Positions 1 to 10,799 of a DNA stretch of 64,000 nt are shown piece after piece. The notes below the pieces were generated by a model that had not been told where the DNA came from, did no database searches, and saw only the letters and a list, made by a program, of their open reading frames with translations. Source of the stretch: Cycas panzhihuaensis. Its lineage: Eukaryota > Cycadophyta. Positions within the stretch are counted from its first letter, which is position 1. Every line of letters begins with the position of its first letter. Location: NCBI GenBank assembly GCA_023213395.1, contig CM041465.1, forward strand, positions 126,301,741-126,365,740, read 5' to 3'. A program made the position numbers and the translations under genes.

Positions 1-92
1 AAAAGCTGGCATTTCATCACATTCATAGATGACTTCTCAAGGAAAATGTAGGTCTATCTCCTGAGAAAAAAGTATAAAACCCTAAATAAATT
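1..92 (+). pseudogene. copia integrase core fragment (same family as the 50-64 kb array)
   Basis: Translation in frame 1 gives the start of a Ty1/copia integrase core (KSWHFITFIDDFSRKM, stop, VYLLRKKYKTLNK). It includes the first catalytic Asp region (FIDDFSRK). A Trp codon has become TAG. The piece is cut at both sides by the window start and the N gap. Bases 1-90 match the reverse complement of the third array copy (about 62411-62500) base for base, as far as I can compare by eye, and differ at a few positions from the other two copies. It is therefore a dislocated or inverted piece of the same repeat. Confidence 0.85.
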
Positions 93-592
93 NNNNNNNN
101 NNNNNNNNNNNNNNNNNNNNNNNNNNNNNNNNNNNNNNNNNNNNNNNNNNNNNNNNNNNNNNNNNNNNNNNNNNNNNNNNNNNNNNNNNNNNNNNNNNNN
201 NNNNNNNNNNNNNNNNNNNNNNNNNNNNNNNNNNNNNNNNNNNNNNNNNNNNNNNNNNNNNNNNNNNNNNNNNNNNNNNNNNNNNNNNNNNNNNNNNNNN
301 NNNNNNNNNNNNNNNNNNNNNNNNNNNNNNNNNNNNNNNNNNNNNNNNNNNNNNNNNNNNNNNNNNNNNNNNNNNNNNNNNNNNNNNNNNNNNNNNNNNN
401 NNNNNNNNNNNNNNNNNNNNNNNNNNNNNNNNNNNNNNNNNNNNNNNNNNNNNNNNNNNNNNNNNNNNNNNNNNNNNNNNNNNNNNNNNNNNNNNNNNNN
501 NNNNNNNNNNNNNNNNNNNNNNNNNNNNNNNNNNNNNNNNNNNNNNNNNNNNNNNNNNNNNNNNNNNNNNNNNNNNNNNNNNNNNNNNNNNN
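93..592. other. assembly gap (500 N)
   Basis: A run of exactly 500 N. Round length suggests a scaffolding placeholder of unknown true size. The joined sequences may not be true neighbours. Confidence 0.98.
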
Positions 593-959
593 TACTCCCT
601 TTTGTTCCGGAGTTTGGGATGTTTTTGCAGCCGGTTTATGAGCATGAAGGAATTGACATTGTCACCTATAATCTCACACCATCCACAGAGCGCTATCATT
701 AACAGCGTCCTTACTAGCTCGGCCACCATCGGGGCTGAGGTTGGCTTTTCAGATGCTAAACTCATTACTTCCATTGGACTTCCCCAAAGTTGGTCTCTAA
801 TATGTGTCCCCGTTGCTAAAAGAATCGGGCGATTCATGCTATCATGTTGACTTCCACCATGACATTAATAATGACCCTGTATCCACTGAGGACAACTTCG
901 CTCTCATTCATCAGTCAAATGTAATGATCATCTGACTATATTTGAAGTCATAATCGCTT
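593..959. other. unassigned GC-moderate sequence upstream of gypsy RT
   Basis: Lies between the gap and the first recognisable reverse transcriptase motif. In a Tat-like gypsy element this position would hold protease or the RT fingers, but no motif is readable in any frame. An 82-codon plus-strand frame at 602-850 has no recognisable domain and is probably chance. Confidence 0.4.
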
Positions 960-1560
960 AATGGATAGCTTCTTTAGCGGCTACTAACTTCAAAATCCAG
1001 TTTCCTCCTAAAATAGGCATATAAGGCGACCTTCACACTACACCATGGGGTACCTTTGTTTGTAAGGAAATGCCCTTTGGCCCTTAAAAATGTAGGTGCT
1101 ACTTACGGAGAGCCATGCATTTCATCTTCCACAACCTCATTAATAACACATTAGGGGTCTTCAAGCGGATGATATGATGGAGGCCTCTCTACGTCATCAG
1201 AGGCCCATCATTCCCCATAGAGCTTGCGGGACATCTTCTCCATGATGCCACAAGTATCAATGTCGAGTCATCTGCTCAAGTGTGTATTTGCTATTACTTG
1301 GGGTAAACTCCTTGGGTTTCTTGCAATGACGAACAAGGGAATCCAGTTGATCTGACATTAAGGTTAAGGGTAATCCCTTGACATATGTCGCCTCACGAGA
1401 ACCCAGCGATAGATTAAGTCATTTCTAGGTAGGCTCAATTTTCTCAGGCATATGGGCGGATTTCGCCATGCAGTGCTAAACCCTATGAAACTATTGAAGA
1501 AGGGAGCTCACTTTCATTTGGTCGACAAGACCCAAAAGAAACACTGAAGGACTCAAGAGA
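960..1560 (+). pseudogene. gypsy reverse transcriptase remnant
   Basis: Ty3-type RT motifs in order, with frameshifts between them: TPWGTFVCKEMPFG at about 1043-1080, KNVGATY just after it in another frame, the catalytic aspartate motif as ADDMMEASLRHQ at 1165-1200, KCVFAITWGKLLGFL near 1280-1325, and FLGRLNFLRHM near 1420-1455. The pattern MPFGLKNAGATYQRAM ... YVDDM ... GKLLGF ... FLGRLN is that of Tat/Athila-type plant gypsy elements. The second and third Asp of the active site are readable, but the frame is broken many times. Pseudogene on the basis of stops and shifts. Confidence 0.75.
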
Positions 1561-1589
1561 GCCTTATTGCTTAAGAAACTCTATCTTGG

Positions 1590-1900
1590 TGCCTCCTCCA
1601 CTTAGATGGGCCCTTTGTCACATACACCTCGGTGATTATGAGTCCTTGATGCGAAACTATGTTGGCTATTCGGGAGGATGACTTGGGAATGAGAGTTATT
1701 TATTTCATTAATCACACCCTCGTGGCTACTTAACTGTAACTATTCTCTCTGAGGAAGGAGTGTCTCTCCTTGGTCCGTATGTGACGAAAGTTGAACTTCT
1801 TGGCTTGGTAATACCACCAAGGTGATCGTCAATCCAGATCCCTTACGATGCTAACTCATCAGTTCAGGAATTAGCGAGGTAGGGATGGTATTGTGCGACC
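1590..1900 (+). pseudogene. gypsy RNase H remnant
   Basis: Downstream of RT, the frame reads GPFVTYTSVIMSP, stop, CETMLAIREDDLGMRVIYFINHTLVAT. It corresponds to the Tat-type RNase H start (LYLSVTDEAIGAVLVREED...RPIYYVSHTL). The conserved first Asp position has been lost at the stop. Sequence after about 1740 drifts out of recognition; 1900-2200 holds nothing I can assign. Confidence 0.55.
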
Positions 1901-2199
1901 CATCCTACTTCTGAAATTCGACAGCTTTATACGTTAAGCCTGAAAAAATCAAAGAGGGAATGGTAGTGGCAGGAAGTAACTTTATGAGATGCCCCTATCT
2001 CCAACTCCTTTTGATGCTTTCTTGTTGTGCAATTCTCTCCATGATGAGTCCATCTTGATAATTCGGGATATCTCCCCTCATCCACTCATCAACAATAGAG
2101 GTGGTGTAATGGTGATATAGTCGCAAATTATCTCACTAGCGGCAACAATCGCCTTGATCTTTACGGTAATAAGGGTTAGATCTACGCATCAGGACTTCT

Positions 2200-3414
2200 A
2201 CCGAGTAATACTTCCTCGATGAAGTATTATACAAGCGATCACTTGATAGGATCCTCCTCAAGCTACGTCTAGCTTTGCCAGCGAAGTTGGACAAATACTT
2301 CGGCGGAATACCACCGCGCTGGTATTTGGCCAGGGGGCCACACAGGAGGCGATCTATGGCAGGAAGGATCGCTTCACATGCCCGATTATTCTGGTAGTCC
2401 CTTTTCAAGGGCGCCCACCACCTTTACTTTCACGAGATGTTGTGCAATGTTAGGAACAATGCCAACATTTCTAATAATCTATCAAGGCCCTTCGCATTGT
2501 TGTTCTCCATGGCCTTTCTACGCTAAGTGGGGCTAGACCCTCCCGTAAGGCTATTTCTCCACCTTAACCGTCATTCTTGACCTACAAGTTTATCTTGAAT
2601 GCCACGGAATAGCCTTCTCGAATGGGGTGGAGCCATTCCGCATATTACTACTCCTAGTAAAATGATAGCCACATTCGATTTACCGGCTTGCATCATTCTA
2701 CCGGTTTTTGGGATTCGAGATGTCTAATCAGCTATGACAATGGAACCACCCCTTTTTTGCAACAAAAGGGAGATGGATGAGCTTTGCGAGAAGTTCTAGA
2801 TTTCTCCCAAAACTTCCTCTCGCCCACCCTCGAACAAATGGAGAAGTAGGAGTCTTTCAGGTAGACTCGTCAATATCTTAAAGAAAACCATTGCTTTCGG
2901 GTCTCAAGAAATTTAACGCCTTGTTGCCCTCACTTTTGTGGGCTTATCTTTCTCTATCTGTTCCACCATGAGAGGAATGATCTCGTTCTCCACTGGTCCT
3001 ACATGGTATCAGAGGCTGATACTCCCCTTTGGAGGTGGAGATTCCTTCTTCTGATCTCCCTTGAGGTCTCATCGATGAAAGTTGATCACCATGTAGGAGC
3101 TCTTATACGGATCTTGAGGCTTTGGACGAGGCAACCTTAGGCGCCATATCAGGAGGCTAACCTGGCATCAAGCTTCGCTCCTGCAAAGGACTCTACGATA
3201 AACATCTTTGTTCCCATCCTTTGTTTTCGGGGATTCGTCCTCAACCTTGAATATCTTCATGACCATTTGACCAAATTCAAACCTCGATGGGTTGGCCACT
3301 TTTGCAGTCATTATCGAGACTCTTAGTAATGGTGCTTATAGGATCGCCACCACGGAAGAACTTGAATTTGAGAAAGTTATTAATAGAAAATTCCTTAAGA
3401 AGTTTTACACGTGA
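2200..3414 (+). pseudogene. gypsy integrase remnant and pol C-terminus
   Basis: Blocks of a Tat-like integrase follow each other with frameshifts. SLDRILLKLRLALPA and MAGRIASHARLFW (about 2240-2400) match the zinc-binding (H2C2) domain. SPWPFYAKWG (about 2505-2535) and ATE-FTKWVEA-like text (about 2600-2640) match the catalytic core start. SYDNGTTPF (about 2730-2756) matches the second catalytic Asp region. A WVGHFCSHYR-like stretch and GAYRIATTEELEFEKVINRK with LKKFYT (3331-3411) match the typical pol C-terminus, ending in a TGA at 3412-3414. The last ~80 bases are the best preserved part. A minus-strand frame at 2136-2408 is a shadow of this domain. Confidence 0.7.
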
Positions 3415-4671
3415 CCTCACTGTCACTTAGCCATACTCCGAAATGAGCCTAAATTACCATCTTAAGTTATTCATTCCTCCCGGCCATGGGTGAAATGGCA
3501 ATTTAGGAGTGGCCTCTTCCATTTCTTTTTGTTTCTCCCATGGAACCCATGTTCCCATATCCTTTTTAGGACCTTTTGTCTTCTATTTGGGCATCTCCTA
3601 ATCGGGCGACACTTTGGATATCATTACTCCTCTCTCTCTCTCAGTGTTTCCTTAGCACATCTGCTATGCTCCTCCATGGGACGTGCATATCGCTCTATTT
3701 CTAACCTCACACTTCTCTATCACCTCTACTCATAGTGGGCGTGTGTACTCTGTTAGACATATAACCATGCATGGAAGAAATCGTGTGTCATATAACAAAG
3801 CATCTGTAACATACATAACAAAACATGCATGCCATCATGCACATGATATACACCATCTCATATCAAAATGGGTGCAATTGCCCGTATATATATACATCAA
3901 AATCATATGTTACATAGTACATATGGGAAGCAGTGTCCTTGTAGGGGAGTACAATCATATGACTCTATATATATGACCCCTGAGGGCGTGCTTTCCCTAT
4001 CAAAATCTAATATATGTGTCTTACTCTCTGCTATCCCTCACAGGGTACCATCTCACAGCTGTGTGATCCCTCTCCTGAGGACCACATCCCTCAGGAGCTC
4101 CTCCACAGGCCTCCACGAGCTCCCTCGCTCCCCTCTCATCACATGGGCGTCTCGGGGTTGTCCTTTGAGTGTGGGTGTATGTCTGCTTTTATCTGCTCGA
4201 CCTCGATGCCACAGTCTACCGGTGATCGTGTCGAGGCACAGATACGATCTCTCTCACTCTCCGCTCCTCGGAGGCGGCTCCTCTGGGACCTAGTCGGACT
4301 GTCCCATGCTCACAGTGTCTCCACACTCCTCCACAGGCCTCTGAGAGCATGTACATACCTCGTGGTGTGTCTCACTCCCCCCTAGCCTCATCCGACTCTG
4401 TTGTATACGTACTCACAATGCCATGCTCTTGAGACTCTGTGGCCCCAGGATGTCTCTCTCCCTGCACTTGGCCAGAGGCCAGCGCCATGTGTGCACCTAC
4501 CGATCTAGGCGCATCCTCTACCTGGATGGGCGGTTATCCCTCTGCATACACCTAAGGGAACATCTCTCTCACCATAGCCTCTACCAAGCACGATCTCGCG
4601 GTACCTGAATCAACATACCATATATCAATATATATCCGGTGCATCACCGAAATAAAACTAAATCAAACTAT
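3415..4671. other. 3' region of gypsy element, no sense gene seen
   Basis: CT-rich plus strand between the pol stop and the antisense frame. Several plus-strand frames of 60-140 codons occur (for example 3868-4293), but they overlap each other, lack domains and are rich in Ser/Leu/Pro/His as expected from a CT-rich strand. The minus-strand frame 4941-4672 (Arg/Glu-rich, with RGEA and RGR motifs) may be the C-terminal part of the antisense ORF described next. Confidence 0.4.
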
Positions 4672-6335
4672 CTATCGGCTACTAAGCGGTGAGGAATGGT
4701 TAGGTCTCATACAGTGTGGTGACTCCTCTACCCATGCGGTAACCTCTCCTCTAGCTCCCACTTGTTCTTGGTACCTCCACCTCGGGTACCACCTCTGCAG
4801 GGCTCTCTCCTCACGGAGGCTTAGCTCGCCTCTCTGGATCTCTTCATGATGCAGCAGCCTCACGGGCCCTCGTCCTTGATAGGCTGCCTCTCCTCTGGCG
4901 ATCCACACTGGATGGCCTACTTTGCTCCTCTTGCCATCCACGATGGACTGCCTCTCCGTAGGTCGTGATAGGCTCGCCCCATCTCCTCCATCATCATCAT
5001 CATCATCATCGCCGCCCGGGCGCCCTGCTCCACACCGCGCTTGTCAGCTTTGTCCCACCTCAGCATCCCTACTCTGAGATCGCCACATAATCCATCATGG
5101 TGAGAGGTCCGGTGATGTCACCTCAGGGAGTGCTAGGCGTGGGCTGGTCCTCCATCCCCTTAGCCTAATGCCACACTTTGGCAGACCATTAGGGCCCACT
5201 TTGCAATGGGGTGTGGTCCTCCCACTGATGCCACTACTCCAAAATGATCAAAAAAATAGCATTGTAGCAATGTGTTATATGATAACCCTCCTCTACCAAT
5301 CATCCTGATAGCGTCGACATGCGCGATGAGGTTCGTTGCTATCAGGGTGGCCCAGTCCATCCTCTCGTTGGCCTCACAGCGGTGCACTGCATCCATCCAT
5401 CCCCCAGGGATGTCTCTATAGTTCTATTTCTGGGAAACCTTGAACAGAATATACAATGTAATAAGCTTCCTCACCCAAGGAATCCTGGACATCACCATCA
5501 TCTAGAGAGGGACTCCTCTCCTCTCCCATCATACATCACATGAAAAATGATGCTGCCTCATGATGTGCTGCCTCATTACTAGGTAGCGCCCCCAGTGTCA
5601 CCGGCCTCCCAATCGCCGGTACTCCTAAAATCCACTGGATATCCCTCGGCATCACTGTCATATCTCCTACCTGGGATACGTGGAAAACATGCCTCCTCTG
5701 TCCTGGTGTGATACGATATCCACTTAGCAACCTACCGATCGATGTGTATTGAGGTGTCTTGAGGCCTTGAATAGGTTGCACCTCCACAGAGACCCCTAGT
5801 CCTCTCCAGACATCATCTCGATATAGCTCAGCATTGCCATACATATGTTCTCGTGGTTATCCACAGCGATAACAGCCTGCTAACACCACAAACCCAAGTC
5901 AATCCCATGTCAATCCTCATGTTTTACGGTGTCTCAACTCTCTGCTTGAGATTTGGGGCCTCATGGCCCCATCTTCTTTCACTGTGGGTGCGCGCCCAGG
6001 TACTAAACTTGGTAGTGTAAAGTTTAGCTTGGGTCCTGACGATCGAGGCCCGTGGCAAAGATCACGGCATCGCGATCTTTGCCCAGATGACGGAACCCCA
6101 GAAAAGTTTACACCAAAAATAATAAAAAATCTTTTGTGTGGACCCCGTAGAACCCACGGGACTAGGCTCCCTAATCAGAGGTCCCCCTCTTTAGGTCAGT
6201 TCGGACTGAGGCCTCCATACTTTATATGGGGCATGAAAACTACGTAAAAATCAACAAAAATCACTGAATTTTAAACTTTGAAATGGGATAGGTTTCGTGG
6301 GATCCACTCACTGGATCTGGTCTCATTGTCGCCAT
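4672..6335 (-). pseudogene. antisense ORF with plant-mobile-domain-like protein
   Basis: Read on the minus strand. A 102-codon frame (5844-5536) contains GDMTVMPRDIQWILGVPAIG followed by RPVTLGALPSNEAA. This resembles the core of plant mobile domain / putative plant transposon proteins (an F-x-G-E-M-T-I-T-x-x-D-h-x-x-h-x-G-h-x-h-x-G-x-P-V pattern). A second frame (5396-5160) reads DWATLIATNLIAHV and LLQCYFFDHFGVV, like the following helical part of such proteins. A third (4941-4672) is charged and Arg-rich. At least two frameshifts separate them. A possible short first exon begins with ATG at 6335-6333. Extra antisense ORFs between pol and the 3' LTR are known in plant Tat-lineage elements; their role is unknown. 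Broken, so pseudogene; domain assignment is by eye. Confidence 0.5.
5877..6311 (-). other. putative intron in the antisense unit
   Basis: Minus-strand donor CCA|GTGAGT at 6311 and acceptor GTTAGCAG|G ending at 5877 are both good matches to plant splice sites. They would join an 8-codon first exon (ATG at 6335) to the PMD-like exon. The open frame of the PMD region is not in phase with the 8 codons (and has a TAA 5' of its first Met), so the frame has decayed or the model is wrong. Confidence 0.3.
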
Positions 6336-6491
6336 CGGCGTCCTGGCGATCCGTGGCTCCTCCGCACTCCGATCCAGCGGTCTGATCTCCCTCTGCGTGC
6401 CTCCAAAGTCAGGCGACGCTCCACTATGTAAGGAAATGGTTCTGGTTTCTCACGAGAGCTGGTGAAAATGAATCCGTTTTCCATTCAATTT

Positions 6492-6502
6492 CCTTATATA
6501 GG
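6492..6502 (-). promoter_or_regulatory. TATA box for antisense transcription
   Basis: On the minus strand the sequence is CCTATATAAGG, a strong plant TATA box. It lies about 157 bases upstream of the minus-strand ATG at 6335 and oriented toward the antisense PMD-like ORF. This leaves room for a start site about 30 bases down and a 5' UTR of about 120 bases. Inferred from sequence only. Confidence 0.45.
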
Positions 6503-7422
6503 TGGGGGCCCTAACGGGTACTCCCTCTATTTTCGCTCTCGCGATAGCCATTGGGGCCGTCCCATTTCCTTGATCACCTTTGTCTTCTAGTCCTGTCTCC
6601 TGTTGCATCCCTTTAGCGCCCTTTTTGCTCTTTCTTGTGGGTGCATTTATGGCACCTCATGTTTGCACTCTTTCGAAGGGCCCTTATCTCGTTTGCATGC
6701 CACTCCGTGCATGCAGGAGTTTATACTTGATTGGCTCGTTTAGTCTGGACTCATTTAGTAGCCCTTTTACGCTCTTGGGGTCTCCGGAGGAATCTTGTCA
6801 GGGCACGTTGTGCTTCCAAGTGGCCTTTGGTAATCTAGGTGCCATTTTTTCTACCCGCTTTCAGGTAGGGATCAGACTGCTTGCTCTCGTCCTTAGGTAG
6901 CCTCATTGCTAGGTCCTCCTACCCTTCACAGCCACTTATTGCTTCTTGGGTCCCTCTTTTGCTCCATTATCATTTATTTACTACCAGAACTTTGTATCAC
7001 CCATGTCCCTCTATATTTTCTTGTGTTGAAATACGGTAACCTTGGACCTTCTATCATGCATGGATCCTTCATAGCCCCTTTGGACATGATTTCCTGCACT
7101 CTTGGGTCTTCCTCCCAGAGGCTACCAATAATGAAGTGAGTACCACATCATTGAAACCCTCAGCGCTCTTTGTTTCTATCACGGACCTATTATTACGCTT
7201 CGACTCTCAAGTTGTGGTGTCCCATCTCACCCGGGTTTACCGGTTCGATGCCCTCACTTGAGAACCCTCGCTCTAGCCTAGATCCCTCTAGCTCGCTTCT
7301 CATCTATTGAAATTCAATACATTCGCAGGCCCTCAACCGAGGGTGGATAGCCTCATTTGCCTCATCCTTGAGCGTCGCCTTCCTCTCCTTGTTGATCGCC
7401 CCTAAGGCTTGTCTGGTCACTC
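6503..7422. other. GC-rich gypsy spacer without recognisable gene
   Basis: Between the antisense promoter and the presumed LTR start. Two plus-strand frames (6580-6900 and 6906-7139) are Leu/Ser/Cys-rich with no domain and are probably chance in a CT-rich strand. Confidence 0.4.
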
Positions 7423-10400
7423 TGTCACACCCAAGCCCTATGTCATCAACGCTTCACCTTGCGATCCATTCGCACCTCTAAAACTTAGCCGCTAATGAGG
7501 TTAAACTATGGCGACTACCAGTTTTATTTACTCTTCTACTTGATCATGTACATCTCTTTACATCTTTCGTGGCGGAGGTAGCCCCCTTGCCCTTTATATT
7601 TTACAGTGATTCTGGGTGGCACATGGCGGCCCTATGTTGTCTCCACCTCTGCCTTCATATCCACGCGTTCCACCACGACACTTGCTGGTACCCTTGACCA
7701 CTGTTATGATCTTGATTTATATATCTATATGCACATGTGCTACTGACAGTTGTGTTGCTAGCATTCGCCATCACACCATACTTCTGAGCGGCGAGGCTCT
7801 GCGCGAGGCGGTGTTTTCGGCTTCCGAGAATGGATACGGAGCGGTCGACTCAGGTAAGTGTAGGTGTGCTTCTCACCTTATCATTGTTTTCTTTTGTGAA
7901 TTGTATATGCTTGCATGATGTGATTTCATAGATGATCTTGTTGTCATCTACACTATCTAACTATGACAACTATAGTGAGGGCACATTCCCAGTGAGTGTG
8001 GCACCTCGGTGGCCATTTCACTTCCTGCATTCTTCCCTACTCGCCTCAAGACCCATTTGGCTCATGTCATCCTTGCGTCACGATGACGTCATTGTTTGGT
8101 TGACTTGTCATGTCTTTTGAGTCCTATTTTGCTCTTATGACTCGTTTATTAGCTTGTCTGCCTCTAGGCAGGTGGCCCTGCCCCCTACCAGCCTCCTTAG
8201 TCATTGGTCCATAGCCCAGGCTGGCTGTTTGGGCTAGATTTGGCCTCTAGTCCTACACTGCCACAAATATCATAGTACCCTTTGCAAAGTATCACGATCT
8301 TTACAAAATTTATAGCGGTCTGTTGTCTCGGTTGTTTTAAAAATCTGCCGTGCCAATTCTTACATTTATTGTGGAACTACCACGTGTCTCGCGACTTGAC
8401 TCACCGCCAGTTGTGCCCTAATCGCTTGTTTAGGGTTCAGGTTGGGTATTTAAGTCTTTCCTAATTCATTTTAGGGATCTTTTTGCTTATTTTTGGAAGG
8501 ATCTTAAGGAAAACGGCCTACTCTACTTTTCCTTGCTCCACTACTTGTTCCGGGACTGTATCAATCTCTAGCACCCGGCTCTCCTTTGGTACAGCTGTGA
8601 CATCTTCCCAGCCCCTTGCACACCTTGGAGAGGGCCTCCTTGGAGAGATTCCAGCACTTCCTTGTCAAGGCGACCATCAAGCATCCTCAAGTGCAGTTTT
8701 CCTTCAGCCATATTAGCAAGGGCTCCATACCTATTGTTCCACAGTCTTTTGGCAGATTTCTCAGCCTTCTTTCAGCAGTTCTTGACAGAGGAAAAGCCTC
8801 CCTTCTTCTCTATAAGTATTTGTTGGTTTAGGGTTTTCTCTTATCCAATTTATGCCCAGGTTTGCATGTCATTTCTAACTTGTCTTAGCTTACTCTTTGG
8901 AGGTTGTTTCTTGTCTTGCTTTGGACTATTTTTTCCCTGCTGTTAGGGCCTTCTTTCTTGCATTTCACCGTGAGACGGCCAAAGGGATATACAAGGTTTG
9001 GGTTAGGCGGGTGGATTCCACACCACCTTCCACATTCCCTAAGAGGCTTTTTGCCCTCCAAACCTTCCCTTTTGCCCCGTGTTGCTCTTGGAAGTGAAAC
9101 AAGGGTTTGATAGGCTATCTCAAGTTGCTGAAATTAGCATTGTCACTCATTGTAATGCTGGTTTGAGGGCTCATATCTTGATCTGGGCAACACTCATAAG
9201 CCCCAGCTACTTGTCCCTGGCTCAACCTCGTTCTTGACAACCCGGTTTGCTTCCCATAGCACTCTAGTTTGTTGTAGATCTCTTTCAGCTTTTTTTTAGA
9301 CTCTTGTTGCCTCTATTTCCAGCCTTCTTGCATAGCCATACCCTCACTGCCTTGTGGCTTCTTGAGGGAGGATAGGATTGCTCCTTGTAGGAGGTGGGCC
9401 ACTCTGAGGCTTACCGGCTTACTCTTCATTTATTTGGGTCATTTTCTCTACAGTTTATTATTGCAATATTGAATACTACTTGCATGTGTTTAAGTTTATG
9501 CTTGTTTCATACATACATGTATTGTTAGGATTTTCTATTATGTGCTAGCACCCTTTCTCTGGAAAGGGATACTTTCATTTACTTATAGGTACACGGAGGA
9601 CACAAAGGACCCATTCCTTTTCCTCTCTCACGGATAAGTGCTTGGTTTATGTTTTACTTTAGTAATTCATTTGTTGCTAGCATTTTGTCCCTTTTTCCTT
9701 TCTTTGCACTCTAGTGTCGTTTCCGAGGAAGGTAAGGAAGCCCCATGCTTTGGTCTCTGCAACTCTTCTCATTTGCCATGCTTTCTGGGCGATTTTGGAT
9801 ACCTCATGGGAGTGCCTTGGCTTCAACGTGTCTCCATTACGGGTACATACTCTCTCTACCTCATTTCCTTTTCTTTAAAGGTTTTTATGCGATAGTAATT
9901 AGGTCATTTGAAAGAAAAAGAAAACCAACCCCATCTTTGATTTATATTCAATTTGCTACACTTCTCGCATTATATCTATTATAGGAAAAGGTCTTAGGAA
10001 GTCTCCCCTTTCACCTTTTCCCCTCATCTTACAAACTCCTCCTTGTCTCATTGACTTGTTTTACTTAGTTAGTTTGCTTGCATACATCATAACTCTTCCC
10101 TTTGATTGTTCCTTTGTCCTTTCTCGGTTTTCTCTCACCTAGCGAGCGAGAAGATCTTGTCGTGGGTCGCTCACTTGCCGCCCTTTCCTCATTTCCCTCC
10201 CTAGAAACCCTTGAAGGGTTCTCTCCTTTCCCTTCCAGCCATCCAAGGGTGGGAGGATCCTTCCCCTAGGTCTACTCAGGTTAATCCTATGCCTCCTCTC
10301 TTCTTGTTTGAAGTAGGGAACCACCTCTAGGTAGCTGGATATCATTTGCAGATCCCAAACTCGCGCTCTGATGCATGGGGTGCCCTATGTGGTATTTTCC

Positions 10401-10560
10401 TTACTCGTAGGTCCTCATCCACACTCAATAGTACCATTGACTGCCCTTGTCATCCCTACTCAGTTAAGTAGCTATCCCGTAGATGTGCATCTGAGGGGTA
10501 GCCGACCTTCTATGCTCATGTACCTAGGTATAAAGAGTTTAATTTTCTTACGTATCAATA
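7423..10560 (+). repeat. long LTR/leader-like block of Tat-like gypsy element
   Basis: Non-coding, CT-rich. From about 7850 to 10370 it is collinear with the reverse complement of 47400-49940. Shared blocks in the same order include atagtgagggcacattccca vs its homologue (7972 / 49830), caccttggagagggc (8621 / 49219), ggtaaggaagcccc (9732 / 48190) and a ccaagggtgg block (10244 / 47800). The start near 7423 is only a guess from a TGTCACACCC motif, typical of LTR 5' ends. The end is taken at the composition change near 10560. Because the homologous block on the right precedes gag, this could be an LTR or LTR plus leader. Confidence 0.55.
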
Positions 10561-10799
10561 TATATTGAGCCCCTAAACTACCATTTTTGGGCAGGTATAA
10601 CTAGACAAAATAGTAATTAAGGCCTTCCTCGAGATAGATAAAACTCTAAAATTCTAGTTTAGAAGCCTATCAAGTAAATAATTCATAAAAATGATAGCTT
10701 GAATTATAGTATCAAACACAATAAAACTATTTAGGAGCAAAAATTTTTTGGCCTATAAGAAATAGGTCAAATACCTATTAATCATAAATAATTTCTGGT

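Larger units (their letters stand above)
593..10560 (+). mobile_element. degenerate Tat-like Ty3/gypsy element (GC-rich block)
   Basis: In plus-strand order: pol with RT, RNase H and integrase (about 960-3414), a 3' region carrying an antisense PMD-like frame (4672-5876), then a long LTR/leader-like block (about 7423-10560). Pol followed by an antisense extra ORF before the 3' LTR is an organisation known for plant Tat-lineage retrotransposons. The left end is lost in the gap. The right limit is set by an abrupt drop in GC near 10560, where an AT-rich copia element begins. No matching 5' LTR is in the window, so the element boundaries are inferred. Confidence 0.6.

Noticed and set aside
82-837. 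251-codon minus frame
   Set aside because: Two thirds of it is the N gap, and the rest has no domain. The same applies to the frames spanning 43014-43851.
2136-2408. 90-codon minus frame with many basic residues
   Set aside because: It lies opposite the plus-strand gypsy integrase zinc-binding remnant and is best explained as its shadow.
7616-7918. 100-codon plus frame ending at GGTAAGTG (exon-like)
   Set aside because: CT-rich strand with no domain, inside the LTR/leader block that is collinear with a non-coding block on the right.
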